64,000 bases of DNA, taken from the NCBI GenBank assembly GCA_964450305.1, contig CAYVFB010000002.1:25959-89958 (forward strand), read 5' to 3'. The notes beneath the pieces are model-generated. The model ran no database searches. It saw only the letters and a program-made list of their open reading frames with translations, and was not told the origin of the DNA. This DNA is from JAAYJG01 sp964450305 (lineage in GTDB: Bacteria > Bacillota > Clostridia > DSM-8532). This document shows positions 32,851 to 42,346 of the stretch, one piece after another; the first letter of the stretch is position 1; each line of letters opens with the position of its first letter. The position numbers were made by a program, and so were the translations under genes.

Positions 32851-35223
32851 GCAGGATATGACCTCTCCCCCCTCATTTCCCCCTCCGGGTCCCAATTCGA
32901 TGGTATAATCACAAAAGTTTAGCACATTGGGGTCATGCTCGATGATGAGAATACTGTTTCCCTGACTGCGCAGCTGTTCAAGAAGGGCCAACAGCATTGC
33001 GGTATCATGGAAAGACAGCCCTGTGGTGGGTTCATCGAGGATATACAGGATATTCCCCTTTCTTTGCCTGCCAAGCTCTTCAGCAAGCTTCACCCGCTGG
33101 GCTTCACCCCCTGACAGGGTGGACACAGCCTGGCCGCATCGCAGGTATCCAAGCCCCGTTCTCTCAAGGGTTTGAAGCATGAACGCTATTCTTCCCTCTT
33201 CGGCGAACAACTTCGCGGCATCGGAAATACTCATGTTCAGCACATCACTGATGCTCTTCCCCTTGTACAGCACCTTTAGAATTTCACTGGAGTAACGGAT
33301 TCCCCCGCAATCCGGGCAGGTGATCTGCATAAACCCCAGCTCGCCCATATACTTGTCAATGCTGCCCATGCCGCGGCAACCGCCACAGGCCCCCTCAGAG
33401 TTAAAGGAAAAGTGACCAGGTTTAAAACCGGCCTTTTTGCTGACAGGCTGTGATGCAAACACCTTTCGGATGTCATCCCATATCCCGGCATAACTCAGCG
33501 GTATAGAACGCCGGCTTCTTCCGATGGGCTTTTGTACCACCTCGCAAAATCCGCTTAGGTGCTCGAATCCATCAATGGAACTGTAAAGCGGCCTGGAAAT
33601 TGAAAAGTCATTGTCCGTGGAAGCGTCGTCCTCTCCTTCATCATTACCATTCTGCCCAAAATGCTGAATCAGCGCAGGCACCAGTGTATCGGCAATTAAC
33701 GAGCTTTTTCCGCTGCCCGAAACACCCATGATCCCAACGATCAACCCAAGTGGAATATCTACATTGATGTTTTTAAGGTTGTGTGTTTTGACGCCTCGCA
33801 TGGAAATGACTTGGCCGGAGTTTGATAAGCACGGGCTCTTCTTTCGGACAGGCATGGTGCTTCTCCCTTTTAGGTAGGCCCCGGTGATGGAGCGCTCGTT
33901 TTCAAGCAAGTCCCCCATTGAACCGCTGCAGATGATTTCACCGCCAGCATCGCCGCCAAGGGGGCCGAAATCAATGATATGCTCCGCTGCCGCGATGGTG
34001 TTCCTGTCATGTTCGATGGCAATAACAGTATTGTTGTTTTCCTTCAATGCTTTCAGTTTATTGATCATCGCTTGCTTTTCACGTTCATGCAGCCCGCTGG
34101 TAGGCTCATCGAAGATGTAAATTACCGAGCCCATTTCACTTTCAAGATGGGATGCCAGGAATAACCGCTGCGCTTCGCCGCCGCTTAAGGTGGGCATGGG
34201 CCTGTAGAGGCTGAGATGACCAAGACCCGCCTCCTCCAATTGCTGCAGCCGCTGCAGGATAACCTTTACAGGGTTGATGTACTTACCGTTTAGCCATTGT
34301 TTCAGGACAGCCTCAATGTCTTTTATCGTCAGCATGGACATTTCAGTAATATTCCTTCCTGCAATGCTCACGCGCAGGGCTTCGGGGCGAAGGCGCATGC
34401 CATGGCAGAAGGTGCATTCATGAACGACAGTATACTGCATCCGGTCATATATCGGCCTTCCAGCCAGATAGGACAGCACCCCCTTTAACACACCGGGGCG
34501 ACCGGAAAGAAAAATCTCCCTGGCCTCCCGGGGTATCTGAGAAAACAGGCTTTTCCCGGTGATGCCATACTTTTTCAGGAACTTTTCATACCGTTCCTTG
34601 TGCAGGTTCACACCGACCTTCCGGCAGATGCCGGATAACGTAGTATCACCGTCACCGATGATTTTTTCAACATCAATTTCGTCCATGTAGCCGCGCCCGG
34701 AGCAATGCAGGCACATGCCATGCACCGAGTTAAATGAAAAATGAATGGAGTCGAGCCGTTTTTCAGTATGCCCGCAGGCAGCGCACTTCACTTTGTTTGC
34801 AGTATGCGGGATGAGTTCGTCGGTCTCGGTAAGCTCTGTGTCCATTCCCGGATGCGTGCAAAGGGCTCCGCACTTTGCACAGGTGATATCGCCCCAATGG
34901 GAGTAGACATCCCGCAGCAGGTTTGATATCCCCGTCCTGGTTCCAACCACCGACCGGGGGTTTGTTTCGGCCACGGTTTTCTGGGTGATAGCAATGGCCG
35001 GCATCAACCCTTTAATACTTTCATAATGCTTTTCCCGCTCGATCACAGGTGCCATGCCGATCGCTTCAAGGTAAGCCTGTTTCCCCTCTTGAAAAAGGAT
35101 ATCAAAAATGGCCGTGGATTTACCCGAGCCGCTGACACCGGTAACAACAGTAAACGTGTTTTTGGGAATTTCCAGGTCGATGTTTTTCAAATTATGTAAG
35201 CAGGCTGATTTTACCTTGATCAT
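32824..35223 (-). CDS. UvrA-like ABC ATPase (class II/III), gene 1
   Basis: 799 residues, shorter than canonical UvrA (~940). It has two ABC modules: Walker A GVSGSGKST (first) and GVSGSGKSSL (second), signatures PTLSGGEAQRLFLASH and STLSGGEAQRVKLAEE, Walker B VIYIFDEPTSGLHE and ILYILDEPTTGLSF. Zinc modules are CAKC...CAACG, CLHCSGRG, CTFCHGM, CGGCRGM and CPDCGG. The UvrB-binding stretch between the first Walker A and its signature is shortened. This is the organisation of UvrA2/UvrA-like proteins linked to drug or DNA-adduct resistance. ATG 35223 overlaps the upstream stop (ATGA), so translation is coupled with the hydrolase gene. Confidence 0.9.
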   Translation of the reverse strand: MIKVKSACLHNLKNIDLEIPKNTFTVVTGVSGSGKSTAIFDILFQEGKQAYLEAIGMAPVIEREKHYESIKGLMPAIAITQKTVAETNPRSVVGTRTGISNLLRDVYSHWGDITCAKCGALCTHPGMDTELTETDELIPHTANKVKCAACGHTEKRLDSIHFSFNSVHGMCLHCSGRGYMDEIDVEKIIGDGDTTLSGICRKVGVNLHKERYEKFLKKYGITGKSLFSQIPREAREIFLSGRPGVLKGVLSYLAGRPIYDRMQYTVVHECTFCHGMRLRPEALRVSIAGRNITEMSMLTIKDIEAVLKQWLNGKYINPVKVILQRLQQLEEAGLGHLSLYRPMPTLSGGEAQRLFLASHLESEMGSVIYIFDEPTSGLHEREKQAMINKLKALKENNNTVIAIEHDRNTIAAAEHIIDFGPLGGDAGGEIICSGSMGDLLENERSITGAYLKGRSTMPVRKKSPCLSNSGQVISMRGVKTHNLKNINVDIPLGLIVGIMGVSGSGKSSLIADTLVPALIQHFGQNGNDEGEDDASTDNDFSISRPLYSSIDGFEHLSGFCEVVQKPIGRSRRSIPLSYAGIWDDIRKVFASQPVSKKAGFKPGHFSFNSEGACGGCRGMGSIDKYMGELGFMQITCPDCGGIRYSSEILKVLYKGKSISDVLNMSISDAAKLFAEEGRIAFMLQTLERTGLGYLRCGQAVSTLSGGEAQRVKLAEELGRQRKGNILYILDEPTTGLSFHDTAMLLALLEQLRSQGNSILIIEHDPNVLNFCDYTIELGPGGGNEGGEVISCKPQPNSRP

Positions 35224-36341
35224 ATTTCGCTCTCCCGCACTATTTTTTTCCACAGATCTTCGGCATGCTGGTAAGCGCTCATGCCGCTGTAGGTTGTTTT
35301 GATGGCCACAACCATGTTTTTTGAAGGGATCACAATAATTCTCTGACCACCGTACCCCAGGGCGCAGTAATACCGGAGTTCCCCTTCATAAACCCACCAA
35401 TAGTACCCATAGCCGCTGTTCAACCCCGATGGTGTGGTAATGCTCTTTTGATCCTTTTCACCAAAGATGGCGCTGAGTGGCTCACGATTGCCTGTATCGG
35501 TATAAATTTGGGTAGATTCCTGAACCCACTGCCCGGGGATCACCTGTTTATCTTTCCACTTTCCACCTTTCAGGTATAGGTAACCAAAGCGGGCCATATC
35601 CCGCAGATCGGTCATCAGCCCGAAACCTCCGGCAACCAACCCCTGTGGATCACACATCCAATGGGAATTCTGGTTTTCGTCATCACCTGGGATCACCTTA
35701 TTGCCTGTAATGTCGGTCATAGCATCTACACTGTTAAGAGGAACTGCCCGGCGCATCCCGGTTTGCTCAAAAAGCTGCGTGTTTGCAAACTCCAGTGTGG
35801 ACATTCCGGTTTGGCGGGCAATCAATGCCGAAATAAGATGAGGATAAAGGTCGTTGTAATGAAAGGTGTTTGCGATCTTCAACGCTATGGGAAGCTCCAG
35901 GATATTTTTCAGCCAGTCGTCAGTTTCTTCTATCCTGCTGCCGAAGCTGTTGCGCCTCGAAGCGTATAAGCCGGAGGTCATGGTTACCAGATGCCTGATT
36001 GTGACAGTTTTTTTCAGGTAACCCGACACATGGGGTTCGGACTCGGGGAAATAACGATAAACCGTGTCGTCAATGCTTTCAATATGTTTCTGAGCCAGAG
36101 CGATACCAAGCAGGGCGGAGATTACACTCTTTGTCACCGAAAAAACCTGGCTGATGGTATTGGGCCCAAACCGCGGGTTGTAATGCTCTAAGACGATGTA
36201 CCCGTCCTTCACCACCATCATGCCGATGACTGTATTGTTCAGGGGCAGCTGCGCCGAGGCATGGTTTACTGCCATAGCGTTCACCCCAACCTCTTCAGGC
36301 TTTACCTTTATCCAATCTGCTTCAGGGTAATAATCACTCAA
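35220..36341 (-). CDS. beta-lactamase-family serine hydrolase
   Basis: 373 residues of the class C beta-lactamase/penicillin-binding fold (Pfam Beta-lactamase). The nucleophile motif is SVTK in QVFSVTKSVISALLG (S-x-x-K), the second motif Tyr is in FHYNDLYPHL (Y-x-N-like YND), and a late GYGGQ stands where KTG/HxG usually is. No signal peptide is visible, so it is probably cytoplasmic, which is unusual for a beta-lactam enzyme and suggests an esterase or peptidase on an intracellular compound. The start is TTG 36341 after GGTGGAGG (5-nt spacer). It is flanked by two UvrA-like genes, 58 bp after one and overlapping the other by 4 bp. Confidence 0.88.
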   Translation of the reverse strand: MSDYYPEADWIKVKPEEVGVNAMAVNHASAQLPLNNTVIGMMVVKDGYIVLEHYNPRFGPNTISQVFSVTKSVISALLGIALAQKHIESIDDTVYRYFPESEPHVSGYLKKTVTIRHLVTMTSGLYASRRNSFGSRIEETDDWLKNILELPIALKIANTFHYNDLYPHLISALIARQTGMSTLEFANTQLFEQTGMRRAVPLNSVDAMTDITGNKVIPGDDENQNSHWMCDPQGLVAGGFGLMTDLRDMARFGYLYLKGGKWKDKQVIPGQWVQESTQIYTDTGNREPLSAIFGEKDQKSITTPSGLNSGYGYYWWVYEGELRYYCALGYGGQRIIVIPSKNMVVAIKTTYSGMSAYQHAEDLWKKIVRESEI

Positions 36342-36399
36342 AACAACCTCCACCCCTTTTGGGGATAATCCACAATTGTTTTCGTAACCAAATAAAGGC

Positions 36400-38868
36400 T
36401 CACCTCGCCATGACTGGCTGTGGAAACAAGTATCTGCCGACCACCGATAAGGGGTCGTGCTTCAGCTGTGCCGGTGATCCGCGCGCGATGATCTGCCCGC
36501 CATCAGCACCTGCACCCGGACCCAATTCGATGATATGATCACAGAACGAAAGCACATCGGGGTCATGCTCAATGACGATCACGCTGTTCCCTGCTTGAAC
36601 CAGCTCGGTGAGCATGGGAAGCAAGTTGGCGGTATCATAAAAGCTAAGCCCTGTGGTGGGCTCATCCAGAATGTACAGAATTTTGCCCTTCCTTTTGGTG
36701 CCCAGTTCCCTGGCAATTTTCAGCCGCTGCGCTTCACCGCCGCTTAAGGTGGGAATGGGCTGCCCCAACGTCATATATCCAAGACCTGTTTTGTCCAGAG
36801 CCTTCAGCATATCATGAATTTTAGGCTCGTCACTGAAAAAATCAATTGCCTCCGAGATGCTCAGGCCTTGCAGCTGATGGATGTTCAAGCCCCGATATTG
36901 TACCTCAAGCACCTCATCGATGAACCTTCTGCCATTACATACATCACAGCGCTCATAGATGGCTGATACAAAACCCACTTTTTTAACGCCGCGTCCTCTG
37001 CATTCGGGGCAGGCACCTTTGGAGTTGAAGGAAAAATGTGAAGCAGTGAAAGACCGTTCAACCGCGCCTGGTTGACCAGCATAGATTTTACGGATTCTGT
37101 CCCATAAGCCCAAATAGGAAAGGGGTGTGGACGTACCAAACCGGCTGATGGGGATTTGTGCCACATCGGCGTATCCGTTGATATGCTCGGTGCCAGACAG
37201 TGTTGTTTTCCCATCGATGGTGGTGATCTCTTCGCTATCTTCCCAATCATCGACGTTTTCAACAGAAGGCTCCTGATCCGATTCGTCAATCTCTTTGAAG
37301 CACCGATGCAGTAACGGTATGAGAACCTTTGACGTAAGGCTGCTCTTGCCGCTGCCCGAAACCCCTGCGATACCGACGATCATGCCCAGCGGAATATCCA
37401 GATCCAGGTTTTTCAGATTGTTTGCACAGGCATTGCGAATTTGTAGCGTTGGGGTTTCTGGAGTGAACACCTTATAATCAGCTTCTTCTCTGTAGGGAAC
37501 CCTAAGCTGCCCGCTGAGATATTGACCGGTGATTGACTCTTTGCAAGCTGTAATTCCATTGGCCGGGCCATTGTATACAACCCTGCCCCCAGCCCGGCCT
37601 GCCATTGGTCCAATATCAAGGATATGCTCGGCCATTTCGATGGTATTGCGGTCATGCTCCACAATGATCAAGCCGTTTTTCCCATCGCTTAACCCCTTCA
37701 GGTTGTTCAGCATGGCGGACTTTTCAACCTCATGCAGCCCTGCTGTAGGTTCATCAAAGATGAACAAGGCAGACTCGAGTTTTGAGGAAATGTGCCGCAT
37801 GATGAAAAGGCGCTGGATTTCCCCGCCGCTTAGCGTCGGGATGGTTCTGTACAGGCTGAGATAGGAAAGGTTCACATCCCGGAAACCTTGAATCTGCCTT
37901 TGAATGGCATCGATCAGGCTAGTTTCGAAGGCACCCGGCGTATGATTGTTCCTATAATCGTTTAGGAACTGACCCAATTCTTCCAGTGTCATTGATGATA
38001 GTTCGCCCATGTTTTTGCCGCCAAGAGTCACTGACAACGGGCCTGTGCCAAGACGCATTCCCTTACAGACGGGGCACGCCCTTCTTTCATAATACCTTTC
38101 CAGGATCCCCGGGCCGGCAGCCATGCATTTGTTCATCAGAAAGTTTACCTGGGCTTCCTGTGCGGCCGCACTGCCCAGAAAACCAGGAAAATCGCCCCAC
38201 CCGAACAGTACGGCCTTCAGAGCTTTTTCATCAAGCTTGCAAAGGCTTGTATTCACTGTGATGTTGAACTCCTTTTCCAGAACATGAAATTTTTCCATGG
38301 CCTGTCGGAAAAGCCAGAAGTGGAAGGCGGTTTTGATGGGCTTTTTGGGATTTGCCGTAATTTTATCAATGGAGGGAGCCCAGTTATATCCCTTGCCCTG
38401 GCAGTGTTCGCATTTCCCGCTGATCGTATTAAAGGAAAAGAAACCCTTCGGAAAGGGTTCAGGCGTCTGACCGCAATGGGGGCAAGGGTTGGAACCGGCC
38501 ACATCTTTTCCGCAGATGCTGCATTTTTGAACACCCGCCTGGGCCATCAGCAGCCGCATGTAATCGAAGATGTTGGTTCTGGTACCCACCACCGAGCGGG
38601 ATGACGAAGCCTTTACCGTTTTCTGTTCCACTGCCACAACGGGGCAAAGCCCCTTGATGCTGTCCGCGGTATCCTCACTGTGACGCTGGCGGATGCCAAT
38701 GGAGTCGAGGTAAATGTCCCGAGCCCTTTTGTACAACACATCATGAACAAGGCTGGTTTTCCCTGAACCGCTGATGCCCGTAATAACGGTGAGCTTGTCC
38801 CTGGGAATTTCCACATCGATATTTCTCAGGTTATGAACCCTTGCGTTTTGTATTTTGATCGTCTTCAT
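36400..38868 (-). CDS. UvrA-like ABC ATPase (class II/III), gene 2
   Basis: 822 residues and the same two-module layout as the product of 32824-35223 but clearly diverged from it. Walker A GISGSGKTSL and GVSGSGKSSL; signatures PTLSGGEIQRLFIMRH and PTLSGGEAQRLKIARE; Walker B ALFIFDEPTAGLHE and ILYILDEPTTGLSF; zinc pairs CSIC...CPHC, CEHCQGKG, CPVCKGM, CPECRGRG and CDVCNGR. Insertions (acidic stretch DESDQEPSVENVDDWEDSEE near 545) are specific to it. GAGG precedes ATG 38868. It is the first gene of the operon. Two different half-related UvrA-like proteins could form a heterodimer. Confidence 0.9.
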   Translation of the reverse strand: MKTIKIQNARVHNLRNIDVEIPRDKLTVITGISGSGKTSLVHDVLYKRARDIYLDSIGIRQRHSEDTADSIKGLCPVVAVEQKTVKASSSRSVVGTRTNIFDYMRLLMAQAGVQKCSICGKDVAGSNPCPHCGQTPEPFPKGFFSFNTISGKCEHCQGKGYNWAPSIDKITANPKKPIKTAFHFWLFRQAMEKFHVLEKEFNITVNTSLCKLDEKALKAVLFGWGDFPGFLGSAAAQEAQVNFLMNKCMAAGPGILERYYERRACPVCKGMRLGTGPLSVTLGGKNMGELSSMTLEELGQFLNDYRNNHTPGAFETSLIDAIQRQIQGFRDVNLSYLSLYRTIPTLSGGEIQRLFIMRHISSKLESALFIFDEPTAGLHEVEKSAMLNNLKGLSDGKNGLIIVEHDRNTIEMAEHILDIGPMAGRAGGRVVYNGPANGITACKESITGQYLSGQLRVPYREEADYKVFTPETPTLQIRNACANNLKNLDLDIPLGMIVGIAGVSGSGKSSLTSKVLIPLLHRCFKEIDESDQEPSVENVDDWEDSEEITTIDGKTTLSGTEHINGYADVAQIPISRFGTSTPLSYLGLWDRIRKIYAGQPGAVERSFTASHFSFNSKGACPECRGRGVKKVGFVSAIYERCDVCNGRRFIDEVLEVQYRGLNIHQLQGLSISEAIDFFSDEPKIHDMLKALDKTGLGYMTLGQPIPTLSGGEAQRLKIARELGTKRKGKILYILDEPTTGLSFYDTANLLPMLTELVQAGNSVIVIEHDPDVLSFCDHIIELGPGAGADGGQIIARGSPAQLKHDPLSVVGRYLFPQPVMAR

Positions 38869-39133
38869 GGTTCCTCACTGCAGGCCTGGGACGGTTTTTT
38901 TGGGTTTTAAAAGAATACAATCACCATGACTGAACTGCCTTTTATGTTCTTTCAGCATGCCTGGTTACATTCTTTCATCATGCCTTATGGAGAGCTCTTA
39001 GCATCATGAATAGTTTACCATTCTGAACATTTGTTCGTCAACAGTGAAAGAACCCAAACCGTAAAAAGGATCAAAATCGTCGAAACTATTCAGAGGTCAT
39101 TTTCTGTTTTTGTTGTTCATAAGCAAAAATATC

Positions 39134-39162
39134 TTCTGCTGACACTTGTTGTAGTGTATAAT
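39134..39162 (+). promoter_or_regulatory. weak candidate promoter of the pectinesterase gene
   Basis: TTCTGC (39134-39139), 17-nt spacer, TATAAT (39157-39162). The -10 is perfect, the -35 poor. Otherwise 38869-39240 shows nothing recognisable. Confidence 0.35.
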
Positions 39163-39249
39163 TTCTGAAGGCAAGAAAGACTGAGAATGTATTGTGTGAT
39201 TGGAAAAGCTCATGTTTTTTGATAGACTTAATCTTGAACAGTCCATCAC

Positions 39250-39300
39250 GATCCGGGTGCCGCCAAACAACACGAAACCTTGGCGGGTTTCACAGGAGTA
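39250..39300. repeat. family B extension fragment
   Basis: GTGCCGCCAAACAACACGAAACC followed by GGCGGGTTTCACAGGAGTAA repeats the segment at 9321-9366 that follows copy B2, without the B core. It sits directly upstream of the pectinesterase ribosome-binding site. Confidence 0.6.
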
Positions 39301-39323
39301 AAAAAAGTTTACAGGAGCATCCT

Positions 39324-40457
39324 ATGTTTTTGATAAAGGTAGATCCCCTTCACACCCCTTCTGATAGTGCTTGCTTTAAAACTATTGCTCAGGCACTGAG
39401 GGAAGCAGAAAAGCACGCAGATGAAAGTATCACCATCGAAATTGCGCCCGGTTTTTACAGGGAACGGTTGGAGGTCCATCAACCGGATGTCTTTTTCAGG
39501 GGCACGAATTGCCTGAATACCATTTTGTCTTATGATGATTATGCAAAAGCTATTATGCCGGACGGTGAAAAACGAGGGACCTTCCGTACACCAACGCTAT
39601 TTATCGATGCTGACCGTTTCCATGCGTGCGGGATGACATTTGAGAATACTGCAGGCAGAGGATGCGATGTGGGGCAGGCCCTTGCCCTTTATGTGGATGG
39701 TGATGGGATAGTGTTTGACAACTGCAGGATTTGCGGAAGCCAGGATACTCTTTTCACCGGGCCGCTGCCCCCCGCCCCTTATGAAAGGAACGGATTCCGT
39801 GGCCCAAAGGAAAACGCGCCACGCGTCAATGGCAGGCATTACTATAAGAATTGCTTTATTTCGGGGGATGTGGATTTTATCTTTGGAAGCGCTACGGCAT
39901 ATTTCGAGGATTGCGAGATATTCTCCCGGAGCCCGGAGAAGGAAATTTGCGGAACCGGCATCGCAATGCCAACTTCAAAGTGGCAGCCAGGTGAAACTGT
40001 CACTGCTGCACCAAATTCACAAAGTCAACCTGGCAGAACTGTCACTGCTGCACCAACTTCACAAAGCCAACCTGGCAGAACTGTCACTGCTGCACCAACT
40101 TCACAAAGCCAGCCCTGCGGATACATAACGGCTGCATCAACCCCCCAGGGGCAGCCTTACGGATATGTGTTCAACCACTGTCGTTTCACCAGCGACTGCG
40201 GCCCTGCAAGCGTGTATCTGGGCAGACCCTGGAGAAATTATGCCAAAACAGTCATCTTAAATTCCTACCTGGGTTCGCATATTCATCCCGCTGGTTTTCA
40301 TGACTGGGATAAACCCGATGCCCACGACACTGTTTTATACGCGGAATATAAAAACGATGGTCCCGGTGCTTACATTTCCGGCCGTGCAGCTTTTGTCCGG
40401 CAGTTAACCGATGCAGAAGCAGCATGCTACGCCCGCGATTATGTCATTGGGAACTGA
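39324..40457 (+). CDS. pectinesterase (CE8) with internal repeat
   Basis: 377 residues; removes methyl esters from pectin. It is a right-handed beta-helix with the catalytic set visible: Q in DVGQALALYV, first Asp in GSQDTLFTG, second Asp in SGDVDFIFGSATAYFEDC, and Arg/Trp in YLGRPWRNYAKT. No signal peptide is seen after the ATG at 39324 (AGGAG 6 nt upstream), so it may act in the cytoplasm on imported oligomers. A stretch of three to four 14-residue repeats (QPGRTVTAAPTSQS) is inserted at the turn where homologues have a single GYITA segment. It fits with uxuA in pectin use. Confidence 0.92.
   Translation: MFLIKVDPLHTPSDSACFKTIAQALREAEKHADESITIEIAPGFYRERLEVHQPDVFFRGTNCLNTILSYDDYAKAIMPDGEKRGTFRTPTLFIDADRFHACGMTFENTAGRGCDVGQALALYVDGDGIVFDNCRICGSQDTLFTGPLPPAPYERNGFRGPKENAPRVNGRHYYKNCFISGDVDFIFGSATAYFEDCEIFSRSPEKEICGTGIAMPTSKWQPGETVTAAPNSQSQPGRTVTAAPTSQSQPGRTVTAAPTSQSQPCGYITAASTPQGQPYGYVFNHCRFTSDCGPASVYLGRPWRNYAKTVILNSYLGSHIHPAGFHDWDKPDAHDTVLYAEYKNDGPGAYISGRAAFVRQLTDAEAACYARDYVIGN
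39984..40151 (+). repeat. in-frame 42-bp tandem repeat in pectinesterase gene
   Basis: Units at 39984-40025, 40026-40067 and 40068-40109 (the latter two identical) and a degenerate fourth at 40110-40151. Each encodes a 14-residue QPGRTVTAAPTSQS-type unit. The last unit reads CGYITAASTPQGQP, the native beta-helix sequence, so the array arose by duplicating that segment. Confidence 0.92.
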
Positions 40458-40606
40458 GTTTACTGAGAAGACAGTTTGAGTATTCATTCCCTGATACTGT
40501 TCCGGGTTACCTGGGAAGGTTCGGGTGAATCATTTTGGTCAAAACAGAAGTTGACACTGCGTATTCCTAAAACAGGCAAGCGCATCTTTCTGAAAAGTTC
40601 TTTACG

Positions 40607-41230
40607 CTACCCCCCGCACTTGTAATAGAATACAGCGAGTTGGGTTCTGTCGCGTAAATTCAGCTTATCAAGGATCACACTGATATAATTTCTGATGGTG
40701 CCTTCACCAAGAAATAATACTTCAGCTATCTCTTTGTTCGACAGCCCGTCTGCTACCTTTGTGATGATCTCAATTTCCTTCTCGTTTAGATCATAGCCTG
40801 AAAAAGTCGGTTTTTCCTGACTGCGTGAAATCTGAGGAAGCTTTGAAACGATTTCATCACCAAAAACCCGTTGCCCCATAAACACAGCTTTCACCGAAGG
40901 GGTGATACTTTCAAAATCCTGCTTAAGGAGATACCCCTTGGCCCCAATTTGGAAAGCCCTGGCAATATACTCATTGTCGGAAAAGGTGGTTAGAAACAGG
41001 ATTTTCGCGGCCTTGTCTCGTGCCAGAATTTCTTCGGCCGCCGCTATTCCCGTCATGCCATCCATTCTGATATCCATCAGCAGAACATCGGGTTTCAGAT
41101 TAAAGTACAGCTCAACCGCCTGGCGGCCGCTGCTTCCCGTCCCTGCCACTTCAATTTCCGGATCAGCCTCGAGAATGGTTTTCAACGAAGCCGACACAAG
41201 CCTGTCATCATCTACCACCAATATTCTCAT
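40607..41230 (-). CDS. NarL/LuxR-family response regulator
   Basis: 207 residues: receiver domain (1-120) with acidic pair DDD (about 7-9), phospho-acceptor Asp in VLLMDIRMDG (about 54), Thr in LFLTTFSD (about 82) and Lys in YLLKQDF (about 104); C-terminal LuxR-type HTH (145-205, LNEKEIEIITKVADGLSNKEIAEVLFLGEGTIRNYISVIL). ATG 41230 overlaps the kinase stop by 4 bp. The probable target is the divergent ABC operon at 42639, upstream of which there is a palindrome. Layout equals LnrK of Bacillus. Confidence 0.94.
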   Translation of the reverse strand: MRILVVDDDRLVSASLKTILEADPEIEVAGTGSSGRQAVELYFNLKPDVLLMDIRMDGMTGIAAAEEILARDKAAKILFLTTFSDNEYIARAFQIGAKGYLLKQDFESITPSVKAVFMGQRVFGDEIVSKLPQISRSQEKPTFSGYDLNEKEIEIITKVADGLSNKEIAEVLFLGEGTIRNYISVILDKLNLRDRTQLAVFYYKCGG

Positions 41231-42306
41231 GCAGTACCCTCCTTTGGAACGGAGATGAATATTTCAAAGCCATTGTTTGTTAAAATATTGATATTACCTT
41301 TTAACGCTTCAATCCTGTCGGTCATATTCTTCAGCCCCAGACCTTCACCAGTGCCAGAATTTCGAAAGGTTCCATTATCCCGGATGATCAACTGGTACAG
41401 CCCGGGGTGTTCCCTGAGCACAACGGACACCGCCGTTGCGTTTGAGTGCCGGATGACATTGGACAGAGCCTCCTTTACCACCGCAATGAACGCCGCCTTT
41501 ACCTTTTTGTCCGGGTTGCCGCTAATTTGATAATCACAGGTCAGTTCACAGAATGTGAACCCACCTGTAATCTCCATGATTTGCGCCTCCAGATCCACTG
41601 ATTCATCATAAAGCTGGTGGACGCTGGTCCGAATGCTGTTCATGGCCTGGTTCAGGGTATCCTTCAGGGTTTTCAGGGAGTCTGTCATCTTATCATCCCT
41701 GTTGACGGTAAGCAGCGCGCCGGATTGCAAAATCGCACTGGACAGCAAATGGCCCACATTATCATGAATTTCTCTGGCGATACGGTTACGCTCGTTCAAC
41801 GTGGCGTTACTGAGCTCAAAGTCCTGCTTTTCAACCAGATCCTTGTTTTGTTTATTCAAAATCATGGTCAACTCGCGGGCTTCGTCGATTAAGTCGTTGT
41901 GTTTGGAGCGCAGATCCGATTGAGTTTTGGTTCGGTACCTGAGCAGTGTTGAAACCAGCAAAACCGCAATTACAAGTAAGGTTATCCGCCAGTTCGCAGA
42001 CTGCAGGGAAAGAGACATCGGAATGATGGCAACCAGATTAAAGTACCAATATTTACAAAACAACATGTCATACGCGATCAGCGGCAAAAAAATGATTAGC
42101 TGCGGAACAAAGCAGGCCAGGATGGAAAACCCTGTAGTGAAAGCCGCAGAGAGCCTTTCATTGTCAAAATAGCTAAGAAACGCGCTAAAAATAATGGAGA
42201 TCAGGATAATGACCACATTTATCTCGAAGTTGGTTTGTATGAGATAAATCATTAAGCAGCAGATAAACAGGATTATTTTATCAGTAATGCCATCCGTGTT
42301 TCGCAT
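41227..42306 (-). CDS. HisKA_3-type sensor histidine kinase
   Basis: 359 residues: about five to six N-terminal membrane segments (10-125) with almost no extracytoplasmic loop (an intramembrane-sensing layout), a dimerisation/phosphotransfer helix with NERNRIAREIHDNVGHLLSS (phospho-His near 181) and a HATPase domain (EALSNVIRHSNATAV, GTGEGLGLKNMTDRI). This type typically senses membrane-active compounds; LnrJ of Bacillus senses polyenes. GGAGG precedes ATG 42306. It lies divergent from the exporter genes. Confidence 0.94.
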   Translation of the reverse strand: MRNTDGITDKIILFICCLMIYLIQTNFEINVVIILISIIFSAFLSYFDNERLSAAFTTGFSILACFVPQLIIFLPLIAYDMLFCKYWYFNLVAIIPMSLSLQSANWRITLLVIAVLLVSTLLRYRTKTQSDLRSKHNDLIDEARELTMILNKQNKDLVEKQDFELSNATLNERNRIAREIHDNVGHLLSSAILQSGALLTVNRDDKMTDSLKTLKDTLNQAMNSIRTSVHQLYDESVDLEAQIMEITGGFTFCELTCDYQISGNPDKKVKAAFIAVVKEALSNVIRHSNATAVSVVLREHPGLYQLIIRDNGTFRNSGTGEGLGLKNMTDRIEALKGNINILTNNGFEIFISVPKEGTA

Positions 42307-42346
42307 GATTCCTCCACCTGTGCCACGAGGTCATCGGGAATAGTTC

